A DNA stretch of 64,000 nucleotides, from positions 5,890,001 to 5,954,000 of the forward strand of contig PUFA01000006.1 in NCBI GenBank assembly GCA_003508835.1, given 5' to 3'. A model generated the notes under the pieces. That model had not been told where the DNA came from. It saw only the letters and a program-made list of their open reading frames with translations, and did not search any database. This stretch comes from Eonycteris spelaea (Eukaryota > Chordata > Mammalia > Chiroptera > Pteropodidae). A program made the position numbers and the translations under genes. Of this stretch, positions 24,370-36,814 are shown piece after piece (position 1 is the stretch's first letter; every line of letters begins with the position of its first letter).

Positions 24370-24450
24370 GGTACTGTATTTATTCACCTCTGGCACTTGG
24401 TAGGGTATCCAATAAATAGAGGAGGAATGAATGAGTGAGTGAATAAATGC
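24370..24450 (+). repeat. L2 LINE 3' terminus
   Basis: 'CTGGCACTTGGTAGGGTATCC', 'AATAAATAGAGG' and a GAATGAATGAGTGAGTGAAT tail: the sense L2 3' end. Confidence 0.65.
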
Positions 24451-24839
24451 GTGAATGGCAAGATTGAATCATCTCTGTACATGTCTCTAACTGTATACCA
24501 GTCTCTTATAAGGGTCTCGTTCCTTCAACTACCTGTTATACCTTTCACCGCTACATTTTTATTTCCGACTTACGTTAAATATCACTGTTTCAGTGGTGTT
24601 TTACCCCAAAACAACTCGCGAGCACTACATAATCATCAAAGTAAACTAAATTATGGGCTAGGATATGTTCAAGAACATTCACTCCAGAACTTGGGCGCCT
24701 ATAGACAGTCTGTCATTTTCTCAGGTGCCAGCATTTGCTCTCATAGAATATTCCCCCTTCTTCTCTCCCTCCAACTAAAGACTCTAAAACACCAGGTATA
24801 ATAAGCCTCACCAAACTTCTCTCGTTGCATCTGCTCTGT

Positions 24840-25420
24840 CGGCAGGCCTGGTACCGTGAAAGCAAATGTCATTGCCGCAGCCATAATTTAAGACGTCCTT
24901 TTAAAAAATTCCAATTTCATCATTTCACAGAAGAATAGATCAATATTTCTACAGTTAAGAGTTTAGTTAAAAACCCTGCTGTGCAATGAAATAATGCATC
25001 TGCTATTGGCGTAGAGCGACTGGGATGTTAATTCCCTGGTTTTGTGTCAGTTAAGGGCAAATTAGCCTTCCAGCACCAGCCATGACTCATTATGTCATTA
25101 TGTAGAAGGCACTTACTGTACCTCCACTACTATGCAATTTAGATCCAATAAAAATTGTGACAGCGTTTTTTCCACTTCATTAAGCTACTAATTTCTTGTA
25201 AAAAAATGTACATTAATCTTTTTATAGCTTCATGCAGAGTGGCATATTTTTAGACTCTAACATTGATTAGGTCCTGGTTAAGAATAATTTTCACAGTACT
25301 TTTAAGAAATGTAAATAAAGTTACAATAATTTAATTTTTCAACATAGTTATGACAGTATTGATCTTAAAATGAACATGTTGGCTGAATTAAGTGTGTAGC
25401 CCAAATGAAATACAGACTGA
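24840..25420. promoter_or_regulatory. Candidate conserved regulatory block
   Basis: Repeat-free and AT-rich, but with high-complexity dense motifs: an AP-1 site TGACTCA (25083-25089), TGTGCAATG, ATGCAATTTAG and several TAAT cores. Texture is that of a deeply conserved noncoding element. Conservation itself cannot be seen from one sequence. Confidence 0.35.
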
Positions 25421-26930
25421 ATATTTAAACATGCAACAAATTACAAAGCGCGGCTTAACAATACCCTGCAAACAGAATGAAGAGAGAGAGCAGGAACCTC
25501 CATGGAAATATTAATTGCTCGTATTTTAAAAGACGTAAACGGGGTTTTTTTTTTTTTTGACATCTGACTTTTCTTACCCAAATGTTTAAAAAATACAGCA
25601 AAAAAAAATTGTCTTCCTCCTTTGATTTTCCATTCCTCGTGAAGTATTAATGCCTCTTCTGCCTGCATGCATTAGTTCGGGAGAAGTAGAACAAGTTTTC
25701 TCTGCCGGGGTTGTGGTATTAGCAGGTTGACATCAGAGAAGATGTGCCCAGGGTTTTCAGAGGGTGCTGTGGGAAGTCGAGGGCAGGGTGTGACATCTGG
25801 GTCCTTGGTGGCAGGAGCTGCTTCTGTTCACGCCAAGCACCCAGGTCTTTTATGAACCGGGCTGACCAAGCCATGAGTTACGTCCTCATGGCCGTAAAGG
25901 CGAGTTCTAAATGCTGGCTGGCATTTGATGCGATTACTCAGATTTCCCATTAGATCCTGACCTGCCTTGCTGGACCTTATCTCTTTGCTCTGGACTGAGC
26001 TACATTCTAATTTTGCTTCCCTCTAGCAATGCAGTCTTCTGCTTTCCCAGGCCAGGAACCCCAGCTCACCCTGGCCTCCAGACCTACCCCATTCTAGTCC
26101 TTGCCAAGTGTCTACCACACTAGCCCCAAGGACATGCAGAAAATGAGAGGGGGTGTGGGATGATTGGACTTTATTATAGGAGACATATAAATTGTGAACA
26201 GTACTGTACTGCAGTCAAAAACTTAGATTCTCCCAGAAAGTAGCTGTGTCCCCTTTCCAAATCTGTCCCTGTGAGAAGGTTATGTGCTGGGTTATTACAA
26301 AGGGCTGTAAGAGAACTGAAGTTCTAGGAAAGACCACTCTCTCGATGTAGAAATTTGTTCCTGGGACATCCCTGGTGGGCTGTGAGTGGATGCTTCTAAT
26401 GGGAAGCTCACTTCTTTTTCATATTTTGAATTTTTTGAGTCCTGTATTTTTCCCGAAGGGATTTAAAGTGGGGGTAGATGGGGCTTCCTGCCTTATAACA
26501 TCACATTCACTTTCATCAAGACAGTGTAAGTCAGAGCAGTTCTTAGCAGCCAGTCACATCTCAGTATGAAAGATGCTGCAGCTGTTGCTAAGGGTAATGA
26601 TTTTCCCATCACCACTGTCTAGGTCCCTAGTTCTGGGAGTGTGATTGTTCCCTAGTAGGCTTGCGTGCGGCCAAAGACCTGACCTTAGCTGGTAGCCCAG
26701 GCAGCTTCTCTCTGGCCTTTGGTTGCTGCCCAGAGAGCCCACAGTGTCTGGAAATGGTGGTTCTGCTTTTTGGCTGCCCCAGAGTCTGGGCTCAAACACA
26801 GTCTTTTCTCCACAGCGCTTCCTCAAAGCTGTTCCTCTTTGCAGAAGCCACTGCTGCTTCCAGCTGTTTACTGCTAGTCCATGCTGTTCCTAATAGTGAA
26901 GCTCCTGTGGTGGTGGTTTTCATCTGTGCA
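25421..26930. other. Intergenic, no gene or repeat recognised
   Basis: Non-repetitive sequence with a 13-base T run near 25547. Open frames here have no recognised family, splice context or codon bias. Confidence 0.55.
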
Positions 26931-26939
26931 GTGCTTCAC

Positions 26940-27115
26940 CTGATGGGAAGAGCAGTCAGTCTCGGCCGCCATCTCATCACTGCCACTCTGTGAGGCAGGC
27001 AGATAAACTGAGACCCAGAGAGACAAAGTGACTCATCCAAGGTCACACAGCTCAGACACAGTGGATCCAGGAGTAGAACCCTGGCCTTCTAAGTCAAAAT
27101 CCTGTGCTCAGTATA
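26940..27115 (-). repeat. MIR SINE
   Basis: Antisense MIR: 'GATAAACTGAGACCCAGAGAG' and 'CCAAGGTCACACAGCTCAGA' cores, then 'GTAGAACCCTGGCCTTCTAA'. Confidence 0.8.
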
Positions 27116-27141
27116 TCAGAGCTTACAAAATGCTTTTGGTA

Positions 27142-27415
27142 GCAGGACAGAATAGCGATTGAGAGTTTGGGCACTAGAGTTGGGTCGATTTGGGCTCAAA
27201 CTTCAGCTCTCCCGCTTACTAGTTTACTTAGCTTGAATAAACTTAGGCAGCATAGCTAAGTTCTCTGAATCTCTGTCTCATCTTGTATAAAATGGAGATA
27301 AATACTGTTCAACCATACATGGTATGATGAGGATTAAATGAGAAAGAAGCACTTAGCCTTGTACCTCACACATATTAAATTCAATAAGTGGTGGCTATAA
27401 TTATTATTATAATCA
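27142..27415 (+). repeat. MIR SINE, near full length
   Basis: Sense MIR from 'GACAGAATAGCGATTGAGAG' through 'TGAATCTCTGTCTCATCTTG' to 'TTAAATTCAATAAGTGGTGG'. It lies tail to tail with the antisense MIR just before it. Confidence 0.85.
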
Positions 27416-27442
27416 TCATCATCATCATCATTACTACTACTT
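27402..27442. repeat. ATT/ATC trinucleotide microsatellite
   Basis: ATTATTATTAT followed by repeated ATC and ACT units; probably grew from the MIR 3' tail. Confidence 0.8.
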
Positions 27443-27999
27443 AATTCGAATGTCACCATAACCCCATGCAGCAGGTATTTCATTTATCGGTATTTATAAT
27501 CATAACAGCTACCGTGGACAGAAAGAAGATGAGGCCTGGCATGGTTTGTTAGGCTGTCCTTGAAGCCTGCTCTTCTATTTCTGCCTGTGCCCCACATCAC
27601 TTTGTCAAGCTCAGACCTACGAGGTCCTTCCTTCTAACATCCTTACACATGCTTAAACTCAGGGATGCCGAGTCTCACGGCTTGGTGACCTCTGGTTTCA
27701 GGAAGCCACCGGGTGACATCGATGCAGTGGCTAGGGAAGCAGGATCCAGCCCAAAGGAGGAGCTGAGCTGTGCCCCAGCCTCTCTCTCTGGGAAGAACTA
27801 GTGTTCTGGGGTCACGTAATTACTCCCCACGGAAAGCTCTTTCAACTTAAATATAGGGTTCTGTGTGTGACGCTGTCTGCAAGGCAACCCTGAGGACTGA
27901 CAGGAGGTTAAGTTCTGTTTCTCTTCAAAACAAAGATTCCTTTGAGGTTTATATAAATACTCAATCAGTTTCCTATTATGACAATGTGAAGAGCAGTTG

Positions 28000-29500
28000 G
28001 TTGCATCTTCATAATTAAGACTTGAAGAAAAGTCAATGACAGTGAATAAATTACACTCGGATGTTTTTCACGCACCCTGTCCTTCTTCTATACCTTAGTA
28101 CCCTCCCGGGACCAGCCCACTGGCCTGGCCTCTCCTTCCCTAGGCATCAGGCTGAGGAGGACAGGCAGTGGCCATCCTCTCCCCACCAGTCTGTGAAGTG
28201 CCAGAGTAGGAGGGGTTGAGGTTTGCAGGCTCCTTTGCCAGATGGCATTTGATACGAATATTGATGTTAATGGCGTTTGGATAATGCCGCTGTCTGTGGT
28301 AGGGGCTTTATTACTGTTATGAACGGCACAGTCCTGGAGGGAGCCATTTCATTTAGTTACCTTTGTGTGTGAGTTGCAAATGTTTAACAGACCATTGTCA
28401 GGAGACGGTGTTCTACGGGATTTGGGTTTTTCCTGGATTCCCAGGCAGGTTCTGAAATCAGTCGGTGCCCAGAGCTTAGGTGCCTTAAGTCTGTCTGGGC
28501 TGCCGGAAACTATTTACTTTTGTGTAGGGGTTGGTCACCCCATCCCAGTCTCTCCCGTTTGTCTTTCGACGAGGCTTTTCCATTCTCGGGGGAGAGAGGG
28601 TCTGCTTTGTTGCAACCTCTCATACCAGATATATCAAAACCCTACCTTTTACACTTCCTGGGGGAGTTTGAGCTTCTTCCTATTAAAAATGAATAATAAA
28701 ATCCTCCGCTTTCATCCTAATGGGGTTAGTAGGAGGTGTTTAGCTTTTTATAGCTACCTAGATGATCGAAGGAGGCAAATGAAGCCATCACAAAATTAAG
28801 GAAGAGGTCATCATTAGAAGGCCAGGGACCGAAGTCTTTTAAAAGCATTTCTGGTCTTAATTCAAAGCGCTTCTCCGGAGAGCATCAGCGAGCAGAGGCT
28901 GCAGGATTTTTCTGTTGGAACCAAAGCTTTGGCAAGGTGGGGACTGTGTGTAGCAGGCTTCTCTTCAAGTCCTGTGGAAGGACCAGTCCCTCCAGCAGAG
29001 CAAATATGACACTTTCAAGATGGATTATCTGGCAAATACTTGCGCCTGTTTCCCTGCATCATGCAAAAGTCCTCGTGAGAGAGAAATGGATGAACGAATG
29101 AATGGACCTCAGGTGTTTTCAGGGTCCTGGAAATGGTTTTAGAGGCTGCGCTGGCGGTCGCTACCAACCAAATGCTCCTGGGAACTTAGATATCAGGCAA
29201 AATGGGAAATCAGGAGGCTGAGCTGAACTTCTGGAAACAGCATAAAAATGGATTGTTGTGTGTGCTCCCAGCACAGCTCTAAATCTGAATACAAAATAGA
29301 GAAGATGCTCTTTTGCTCCCTTCAGACTAATGATTTTGTCCTTTTTCCCTCTCCTACTCATTTTATTTCTCCATCTATAACATCTGCAAGAGGGCAGCCA
29401 GACTAATAAAACCGCGCTAAGCTCGCCTAATGCCAGCCATTGATCCAAGGGTGGGACCCGATTAATCAATGGGATTTTAGCGGTGTTCACATCCCAAGGG
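28000..29500. promoter_or_regulatory. Candidate regulatory cluster without repeats
   Basis: 1.5 kb with no recognised transposon. Motif-rich patches occur at 28010-28080, 28240-28340 and 29360-29490; the last has an 8-bp inverted repeat CCATTGAT/ATCAATGG around ATTAATCAAT. Absence of insertions plus TAAT/SOX-like cores suggests constraint (inference). Confidence 0.35.
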
Positions 29501-29814
29501 ACATCAGGCCCAAAGACAGCTCTTGCCTCTGAAGAGGGGAGGACTCTGAGAACTGATGGAGCTGTGATTCTCTGTGTGGATTCTGGGAGGTGGGGAGAGG
29601 CAGGGCAAATGCTCACCGCCTCCCGGCTCAGGAACAGCCTTTGTGTTTGATGGCCTTGGCATGCTCACTTCCTCTGTAACATGACATCACTGCAGGATTT
29701 GCCGGGCTCCAGGAGTTGGTCCTGTGGGAGACAAAAGAGGGTTTCTAGAACAGAGAAAACCTCATCCAATATACAAGACATCTCTCACACGACTACAGCC
29801 CTGAGGAATCATCT

Positions 29815-29960
29815 CCTCTAAACCCTTTCTTGTGTAGTAGAGGAAACTGAGGACCAGAGAAGGAAAGGCCTTGTCCAAGGTCATTCAGTGAATTGATAAT
29901 CCTGCAGAACCAGAATTCAAGTCTCCTGGGTCAAGCTCGTCACCTTCCCTGTACCTAAAA
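29815..29960 (-). repeat. MIR SINE fragment
   Basis: Antisense MIR: 'AGAGGAAACTGAGGACCAGAG' and 'CCAAGGTCATTCAGTGAATTG'. Confidence 0.65.
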
Positions 29961-30114
29961 GCTGAGTCAGGATTAGACTCTGTTACAGCTACATGAGAGG
30001 ATCAAAACATTGATACAGTAGTTATAGAGAATTCAGGCAGGGAATAGACACCCAAACTGAAAAATTCAGTTTCAAAAATCATAATACATTTAAAAAATAG
30101 GCTGCATATTCCTT

Positions 30115-30530
30115 TTCTTCCTTTTTTTGATCATGTTTTTTATTGCGTGCTAGCACATTTTTTCAAAGTGCATAAAACATATAATTTGACAAATAAATTT
30201 TGAAACAAATACCTTTGCAAACACCACCCAAGTCAAGAAATAGGGTATTGTCAGCCCCCCAAGTCCACTGTGTCCCCCCTTATCTCAACCTCTTCCCTCC
30301 TAGAAGAAATCCCTATCTTGACTTTTGTGATGACCGTTTCCTTGCCTTCATCATTTCCCACAAAAATAGCTTATTGCTGCCTGCTTTTAAACTTTATATA
30401 CATGAAAGCATTCTGTATGTATGTGCTCTTTTGTGTCTTGTTTCTTGGATTTTGAGATTCATCCATGTTTTTGCCTGTAGCTGAATTTCATTCATTTTCA
30501 TTGCTAGTATTTTTTTTTTTACATGAAAAC
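30115..30530 (-). repeat. Old L1 3' UTR fragment
   Basis: Antisense L1M-type tail: 'GTCAAGAAATAGGGTATTGT', 'GAAAGCATTCTGTATGTATG' and 'GAGATTCATCCATGTTTTTG', the usual order in ancient L1 3' ends. Confidence 0.65.
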
Positions 30531-31919
30531 TACCTTAAAGATATCTATTAGAACAATGTCCTGTTAAATAAAGTGTGATCCATAAATGCAGCTCAGTCTT
30601 GGGGCAGGGGGGCATTAAAACAAGGGTGCCCAAAGAGGTGGTCTTGACTTTGCTTTTGACTGCCCTGACCAAATACCACCAAGTTCTTTTTATTTAGCTT
30701 TAGGACCGATTAATTTATGAATTCCTTGAAAACATACACTAATTTAAGGGAAACAGGATTGTGCTGGGTAGGGGGAAAGAATCCCAGAATTCCTTGCTTG
30801 GCCAATGAGGCACCTGATCTAGACCATGAGCCCCCTTGGAGGCAGGAGCTATCTGTCTTATATCCCCAAGGTTCGGTATAGAGTCAGTCCATAGCAGGAG
30901 ATAATAAAGCTCATTCAGCGCAGCCCCACAGGATGCCTGCATTTCCTCAATAATACAGTCTTCAGTGACCAGTGACCAGAGCCTGAGGAACTGCTTCCTC
31001 GGTGGGCTGATGGAGGCTGCCAAATGCAAAAGACCAGCTTAGTGGTGGAGGCAAGACTCTTGGTCATCCTTAGTACATTTGTCTTACATTCAAAGGGACC
31101 TTAGAAAGGTCCGTGTTAACTATAGACTCACCATTTCTCAAGAAATTATATAAAAGGGAGTGTGGGGGAAGAGAAGCTCTTATTAAAAACAGCCTGCAAT
31201 GTGCTTTTTGCAGGAAGCTGCTGGAGAGCTGGGTGGGGCTGCTTCAGTTCTCCTGCTCTGAAGTGTAGGTTTGTGGCCACTGAAGCTTCTCCGGGTGGCT
31301 CTGGAGCTGAAACAGGCCGTGTCTGCTGCTTCGGTGGGTCGGCTGGCTGGACAGCAGTCCATTGGGCTCTCTGTGCTCTTCAGCTGCGGGTACTTAGTGA
31401 CTTCCACCTTACCCAGCCAAATCAGGCATCAGGACAGCTATCATGGCAGTTGAAGATGCATAAGCATATTGCTTGAATTATTCTTAAGTTTTTAATTTGC
31501 TAAAAAGCTCATCCTTTAAGAAATACCTTAAAATATTTAGGACAGTCATGGCAGGGTCAACTCTTTCTCCCCTCCCCTCCAAGGGCCCCTGGAGATTCCC
31601 AGAATTTTCATGGAATCCATATTGAAAGTTAAAAATCTATACTGTACTTTTTTTTTTTGAGGCACTCACTGTGATTTGTTTGTATTTATTTGTTAGATTG
31701 TTCATTGAGTCAAACTTCTCCACCAGATGTTAATCCCACCTCTATTTTGATTACCAATATTCAGCTAAGCGCTTAAATATGTAGTTGGTGGTGGGTAAAT
31801 ATTTGTTGAATGGATGGGTGCCTGCTGAGGGATGTGACTCAGTTGATTGAGGAAAAAGACCTCTGACCCCACCCATGTCTCCAAGGACAATTCAGAGCTC
31901 TCTCAGGAACCACCGCTTG
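30531..31919. other. Intergenic, nothing recognised
   Basis: Mostly unique sequence; no gene, RNA or confident repeat seen. T runs near 30511 and 31650. Confidence 0.5.
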
Positions 31920-33080
31920 TAAGCCCCTGGGAGCCCTGGAAGGCGCGGCAGGGAGGCCCTCCTTCCTGGAAAGCCTCGCTCTGAGTTGTCTTCAAAAGCT
32001 GCGACGCAGCCCCCGGAGTTTGAGCACGAATAAATCATTAGCATTTTATTTACAATTCTGGATTTACAATTCCTAGAAAAGGATCCTGCTGTTCAGTGCG
32101 GATTCCTGCTTTGCAGGCTTTCCGCAGCGTCTCCTTCTTCTTCCGACTTTGGGGACCCGGGTTACCTCGAGACTTGGTTGGACAACATTGGGGTGCAGAG
32201 CGGACGCGCGGAGCGGGTGGCCTTGAGGAAGGAGGGTGCACCACTCTCGGGGTCTCGCGTTTCCCGACGACCCTGAGTGGAGAAGACGTATTGTCCCGGT
32301 TTACCAGGAAAGGAGGTTTGATTCAAAGAGGGTTGGAATACTGTCCAAGGTCAAACAACTCGTGCTGAAGTTTGCACGCCAGTCTTGGGGCCAGCAGACC
32401 CAGCCAAGCTGCCGCAGACCCTGAGCACTCTGCGTCCCATCCCAGATCCGGTCACCCTCGGCGCCTGCCCGCCGTGCCCGCTAGATGGCAGCCTTGGTCT
32501 CTGCCGCTCTACGCGGGCTGCTGGGGGCTCCGCGGGCGCCGCAGCCACCCTCTGGAGGGTTTGGCTTGAGACCCCCGCGGGCTGCTCGATGGGAGGCGCT
32601 GCCGTTGTCACCCAAGCCGAGGGTTACAGGATCCAAGTGACCAAAAGAAGAGGGTTGCTGGAAGCAATCCAGGATCCCCCGCCCAAAACAAAATGGGGGC
32701 TTGTTTCAGGCTCTCCAGGTCTGGGGTCCGAGGGCGCGGCAGATTTCGGAGTGCTCTGCTGGGTGGTGGGCACTTTCAGCCCTGGGCTGTTCGTACCCGC
32801 TCATGGGGCCGGGAGGGGCGGCTTGGGGCGTGCTGGCGAAGTCGTGCGGGGCGAAATCCTAGGCCGGAAGCCTCTTGGCTTTCCCTGATCCGATCCCTTT
32901 AGACGTGGCCCAGGGTTAAGCCTTATTCCTTCCTCTCACCTGGACTTGGGCGTTCTGAGCCTCACACTAGTTGGGATCAGTCACTGCCAGCCTCTTCGTC
33001 ATGGCGACGCTCCTTCCACCCAAGACCCAAAATAGCAGGTGAAGTCACTTGCGCCTACCCTCAGGCCGCACCTTTGGGGA
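31920..33080. promoter_or_regulatory. GC-rich, CpG-bearing block without a gene
   Basis: GC content is raised, with frequent CpG (for example around 32130-32300 and 32440-32600). It starts with an AT-rich patch at 32020-32080 that resembles a conserved element. Several overlapping open frames exist in both directions, as expected for GC-rich DNA, and none was recognised. Possibly a weak orphan CpG island or an unannotated noncoding RNA promoter. Confidence 0.35.
32478..32491 (+). promoter_or_regulatory. Strong CTCF-like motif
   Basis: CCGCTAGATGGCAG matches CCASYAGRKGGCRS at 13 of 14 positions, inside the GC-rich block. Confidence 0.55.
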
Positions 33081-33879
33081 GCAGTGATTGGTGCGTCTCT
33101 GAGGCTGGGTCACCTTGGGACTTGGGCCAGGCCACTGGAAAGAGATGTCTGTGTGGAGAAGGTAGCAATAGTGCCTTTCTCAGGTTGGATGGGAGGTGGG
33201 ACCCAGGGGGCTGGTGTCAGTCCTGTTTTGTTGGGCCTTTTATGTGGGGCTCCAAGTCTTAGGGTCTCTGCCTTCAAGGGTCTTACAGTACTCTGATGGG
33301 AGCTGCCTCCTGGGCTGGTGAGGTCTGTAAACACTCTGTCACCTCCCAGCTCCAGGCAAGTTCCTTCTCAGGAGGTGGCTTCTCTGCTTCCTAGGAGAAA
33401 GGGGGCTCAATCTGAATTTCTCTTGGCCAGTGGCCACCTTTATGCATTGGTTGAGGATGGATCTGAGCTATTTCAGGTTCTGAGAAATTGAGCCTTGTCA
33501 TAGTGCTTGGAGGCCACTCCAGGGCACCTGGTCTCCCACTTCAGCACTTTTGCTGCTGTGAGGCCTGCTCAAAAGATTTTCTAGTTGAAATCTGACAGCC
33601 CTTGCAGAGTTCACAGTTTGCATTGATTTTGAGAAGCATCTGAGGCTTTGTCCCAGAAAGGCTGGACCAATGGGCCCTAGGAGTAAGGCCAGGCAATGAA
33701 GGGAAGTCCTTTCCCTTCGAGGCGGGTCTACAGGCCATGCCTTTTCCAACCTGGGCCCTACAGTTCAGGTCTGATGAAGGCAGGCCTGAGTTAGGGAATG
33801 GTGGTGTGATCACTGATCCATCCCATGGATCATCCCCTACCCCCAAAGGGGCCTGCCGGGCAGTGCAGGGAGCTGTAAT

Positions 33880-34190
33880 TGGTATCCAGCACCTATCCCT
33901 CTGTGAAGATCACAATTTCCACAACAGAGTCGCTCTCTAATGGAGCCTGTCAACTCACCTTGGGACGCAATGGCTCAGACACACCCGCGAGAGGGCTCTG
34001 CCAACGTGGGATCCCTGGCGTTAACTGTGCTTTGCACACGGAGGAGCAGGAGGAGGCTGAATTCAATTTTGAAAGGGACTTGGACCCTGCACTTATCAGG
34101 CCTGCCATCAAATTACTCGGTAATTATTACTCAAGGCCCTGCAACTGGCCAGGGTCGTGGGCGATCTGGCCAGCAGATGGAAGGGGAAGG
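33880..34190. promoter_or_regulatory. Candidate conserved element with homeodomain sites
   Basis: Repeat-free block containing AATTACTCGGTAATTATTAC (34111-34130), a clustered pair of TAAT-type sites with a repeated TTACTC, next to a CTCF-like motif at 34170. Confidence 0.35.
34170..34183 (+). promoter_or_regulatory. CTCF-like motif
   Basis: CCAGCAGATGGAAG matches CCASYAGRKGGCRS at 13 of 14 positions, the one difference being A for C at position 12. Confidence 0.45.
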
Positions 34191-35304
34191 TGAGTGTCCC
34201 GGAAGCCTGGGCGCGAGGTCTGGGCGGAGAGGGCGTCTCTGAACTCGTTGGATAGGCCCCCTTTGACCGTGTGCAAGGGCCTGGAGCAGCCGGCTGTCTT
34301 TATTGGCAGCCGGAGAGGCTGTTTGGGGAAATGGAAAAAACTTGTGTCGGCGGCGTCAGTCTTGCAAAGAGGGTAGCCAAGCAGTTTGCAGCGCGTTCTG
34401 TTCCTCGCGCTGCCGCCACCGCCTCGGTTCCTCAGAGCCTGCTGGGGAGGGGAGAGGGGAGGAGGTGACCGAGTTCACGTCCCCACCGCTGCCTCTACAG
34501 GAGTGATGGATGGCTGTCTACTCAGGCGGGGGAGCGCCTGCACAGCTCCCTCTGCAGGGAGCGGCGCTCAGCCTCCCACACCCGGCGCTGCGGCTTAGTC
34601 AAATTCCTTTTTCCTAAATGCTCGGGAACTGGGGCCTCTGGGTCAGTTAACTTGGCCGGTCATTTTGTGTTAATGAGACTATCCTTTTCGGTTCGTTCTT
34701 ATCTCTGGCAATCTTGCACAAACGTTCTTCTCCTCCTCTAGGCTCCACTGGCCCAACCGCTTACAACAAACCCACGTGGGTCCTGCCTCAGATGCCTGAG
34801 GCTGAGGACTTGCCAGGACTCACCTGAATTTTCTTTGGATGGCACTTTGCGATGGGTTAGGGAACAACTTACCTCTGGGAAGGCAGATGAGAGAGGATGG
34901 GTATCGCTCATCTCTTCTTTAAAAGACAGTCCATTAAAAGTTTCCATTAATTGAGGGCTCTAGTTAATCTATTAATTACAGGAATTAGATCTATTTTGAC
35001 TTTCTTCTCTCCCTACCCCAAAATGTCCTTACTATATCTTTCAGAGCTGGGAATTCTGAAATTAAAACGTGGGGATGGGACTGAGAGTTGGGGAGGGGGA
35101 GCTCTTTAAATTGAAGGGGCCTTTAGTTTGCAGTTTGCCTCATGTCAGGGGATCCTTGGGTCTAGTTCATGATGCAAAAACCAAACCCCAGCTGTGGCTT
35201 TAGGGCAGGACATGTGGATGCCATTGCATCTGGGGGCCAAGATGCTTAAAAATGGCCTCACCAACAATAACGATGATGAAAATAATAATAGACGATAGCT
35301 AACA

Positions 35305-35530
35305 GTTCTTGGACGCCTACTATGTGCCAGGCACTGTGTACTTTGTCTTCATTATCTTGTTTAATCTTTAGAGCAGATATATAAAGTAGGTATTATTGTT
35401 ATTCCCCTTTGTCAGGAAGGAAACTGAGGTTCAGAGAGGTTAATTAACTTGCTTAAGGTGAAACAGCCAGAAAGGGACAGAGACAGAACTCAGCCTGAGT
35501 CTTTCTGATTTCAAAGCCCTAGACTTTATC
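35305..35530 (-). repeat. MIR SINE
   Basis: Antisense MIR: 'CTACTATGTGCCAGGCACTG', 'GGAAACTGAGGTTCAGAGAG' and 'GTGAAACAGCCAGAAAGGGAC'-like text. Confidence 0.85.
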
Positions 35531-36287
35531 GCTCTCCTCTATCATTACACAAACTTGTAGTTACCTTGTTGAAAAGCACATTTGTATGTTGGGAAATCCC
35601 CTTTAAAATTATTTTATAGTTTCACAATGAGTGTAGATATTTGGGTTTGCTGCTTCTCTCTCTTCAAAAGAGCAAAAAACAAAAGCAAAAACCCCAACTC
35701 TCACTTTCCAATGGGTCAGCCAGATCAGAGGAAGAAGAAACTGCTGAGTTTCACCTGCTGGCTTATGTAAAAGAGAAGTTGCCTTAGAATTGTTTGCTTT
35801 AAAAAAGGACCCATCAATTTAATATTTAATGCACTTCCGTGAAATCATCTGGAGTGTCTTCCTTTTGCCACTCTTTTCAGCATGCCCTAGAGTCCAGTTA
35901 GAGCTAGACAAATCTGTCCTCCCTTGGTACCCCGCCTTACTTGCCTTTCACCTTCTGGGAGGGTGGAGAGGGCTAGCCAATGAGAAACCTGTGCACAGAC
36001 TGCTCAGCTGAGTTGGCTGTGAGTTGGCCCAGAGCCATGGAGAGTGAGAAACTTTCAAATTTCAAAACTGCCCTGGGCCAATTTAATAAACTCTGCCACC
36101 TCTATCCTCTCCACATTTTTGAATTCTCAAAAATTCACTCCCATCTAAGACACATACAAGAGTGGAAGGATTTTGGAATGTTAATAATGCAGAATTTTAT
36201 AGCATAGCAAGGTGAATTCTCAAGGGGTAACGGTTAACATCTGCTTTCTCTTTTCCCAAGATAACAATGAGGGAAACCTGTGCTCTG

Positions 36288-36335
36288 CACACACACACAC
36301 ACACACGCACACGCACACACGCACATACACACACA
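36288..36335. repeat. CA dinucleotide microsatellite
   Basis: Interrupted (CA)n with scattered CG and TA units. Confidence 0.95.
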
Positions 36336-36814
36336 GCCAGGATTGTGAGAGCTGAGTTTCTCTCTCAGCAAAGAGGTAAATTGTCCCCAGATCTGGCCCT
36401 AGGAACAATAACCAGAAAACTTGGATGTAGCAAGAGTGACAGTGATGGGGGGGAGAAAAAGCCAGTCTCTCAGGGGGTGCTTTCTGGACTGTGAACAAGA
36501 CCCTTTCTTCCAGGGGGTCTGGAAGATGGCAAGAAGCTCTTTGCTTCCTCCCAGTGGGGCAATTTTTAGCAATCAGCATCAGAGCTATGGTCCTGACACG
36601 TCCCCAGGGAAGCAGCAGGATGCTTTATATCAGACGGAGACAAACTGAGAGAGCTCAGTCTCTAGTTCTAGATACAGGCCCTGGAGCATTGGGGTGGAAG
36701 GGTGTCTTATGCTCATCTTCTATGATGGTTTCTGTGCCGTTGCCATCATATCTGCCCTCCACGGTAAAGGGTGGTGACTACCAATAAGCTCTAGAAACAG
36801 GAACTGGGGCCCGG

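Noticed and set aside
28365..28799. 144-codon plus-strand open frame
   Set aside because: No recognised homology and no coding signature; it lies in a candidate regulatory cluster.
36220..36579. 119-codon minus-strand open frame
   Set aside because: It runs through the CA microsatellite (Val-Cys repeats) and has no other support.
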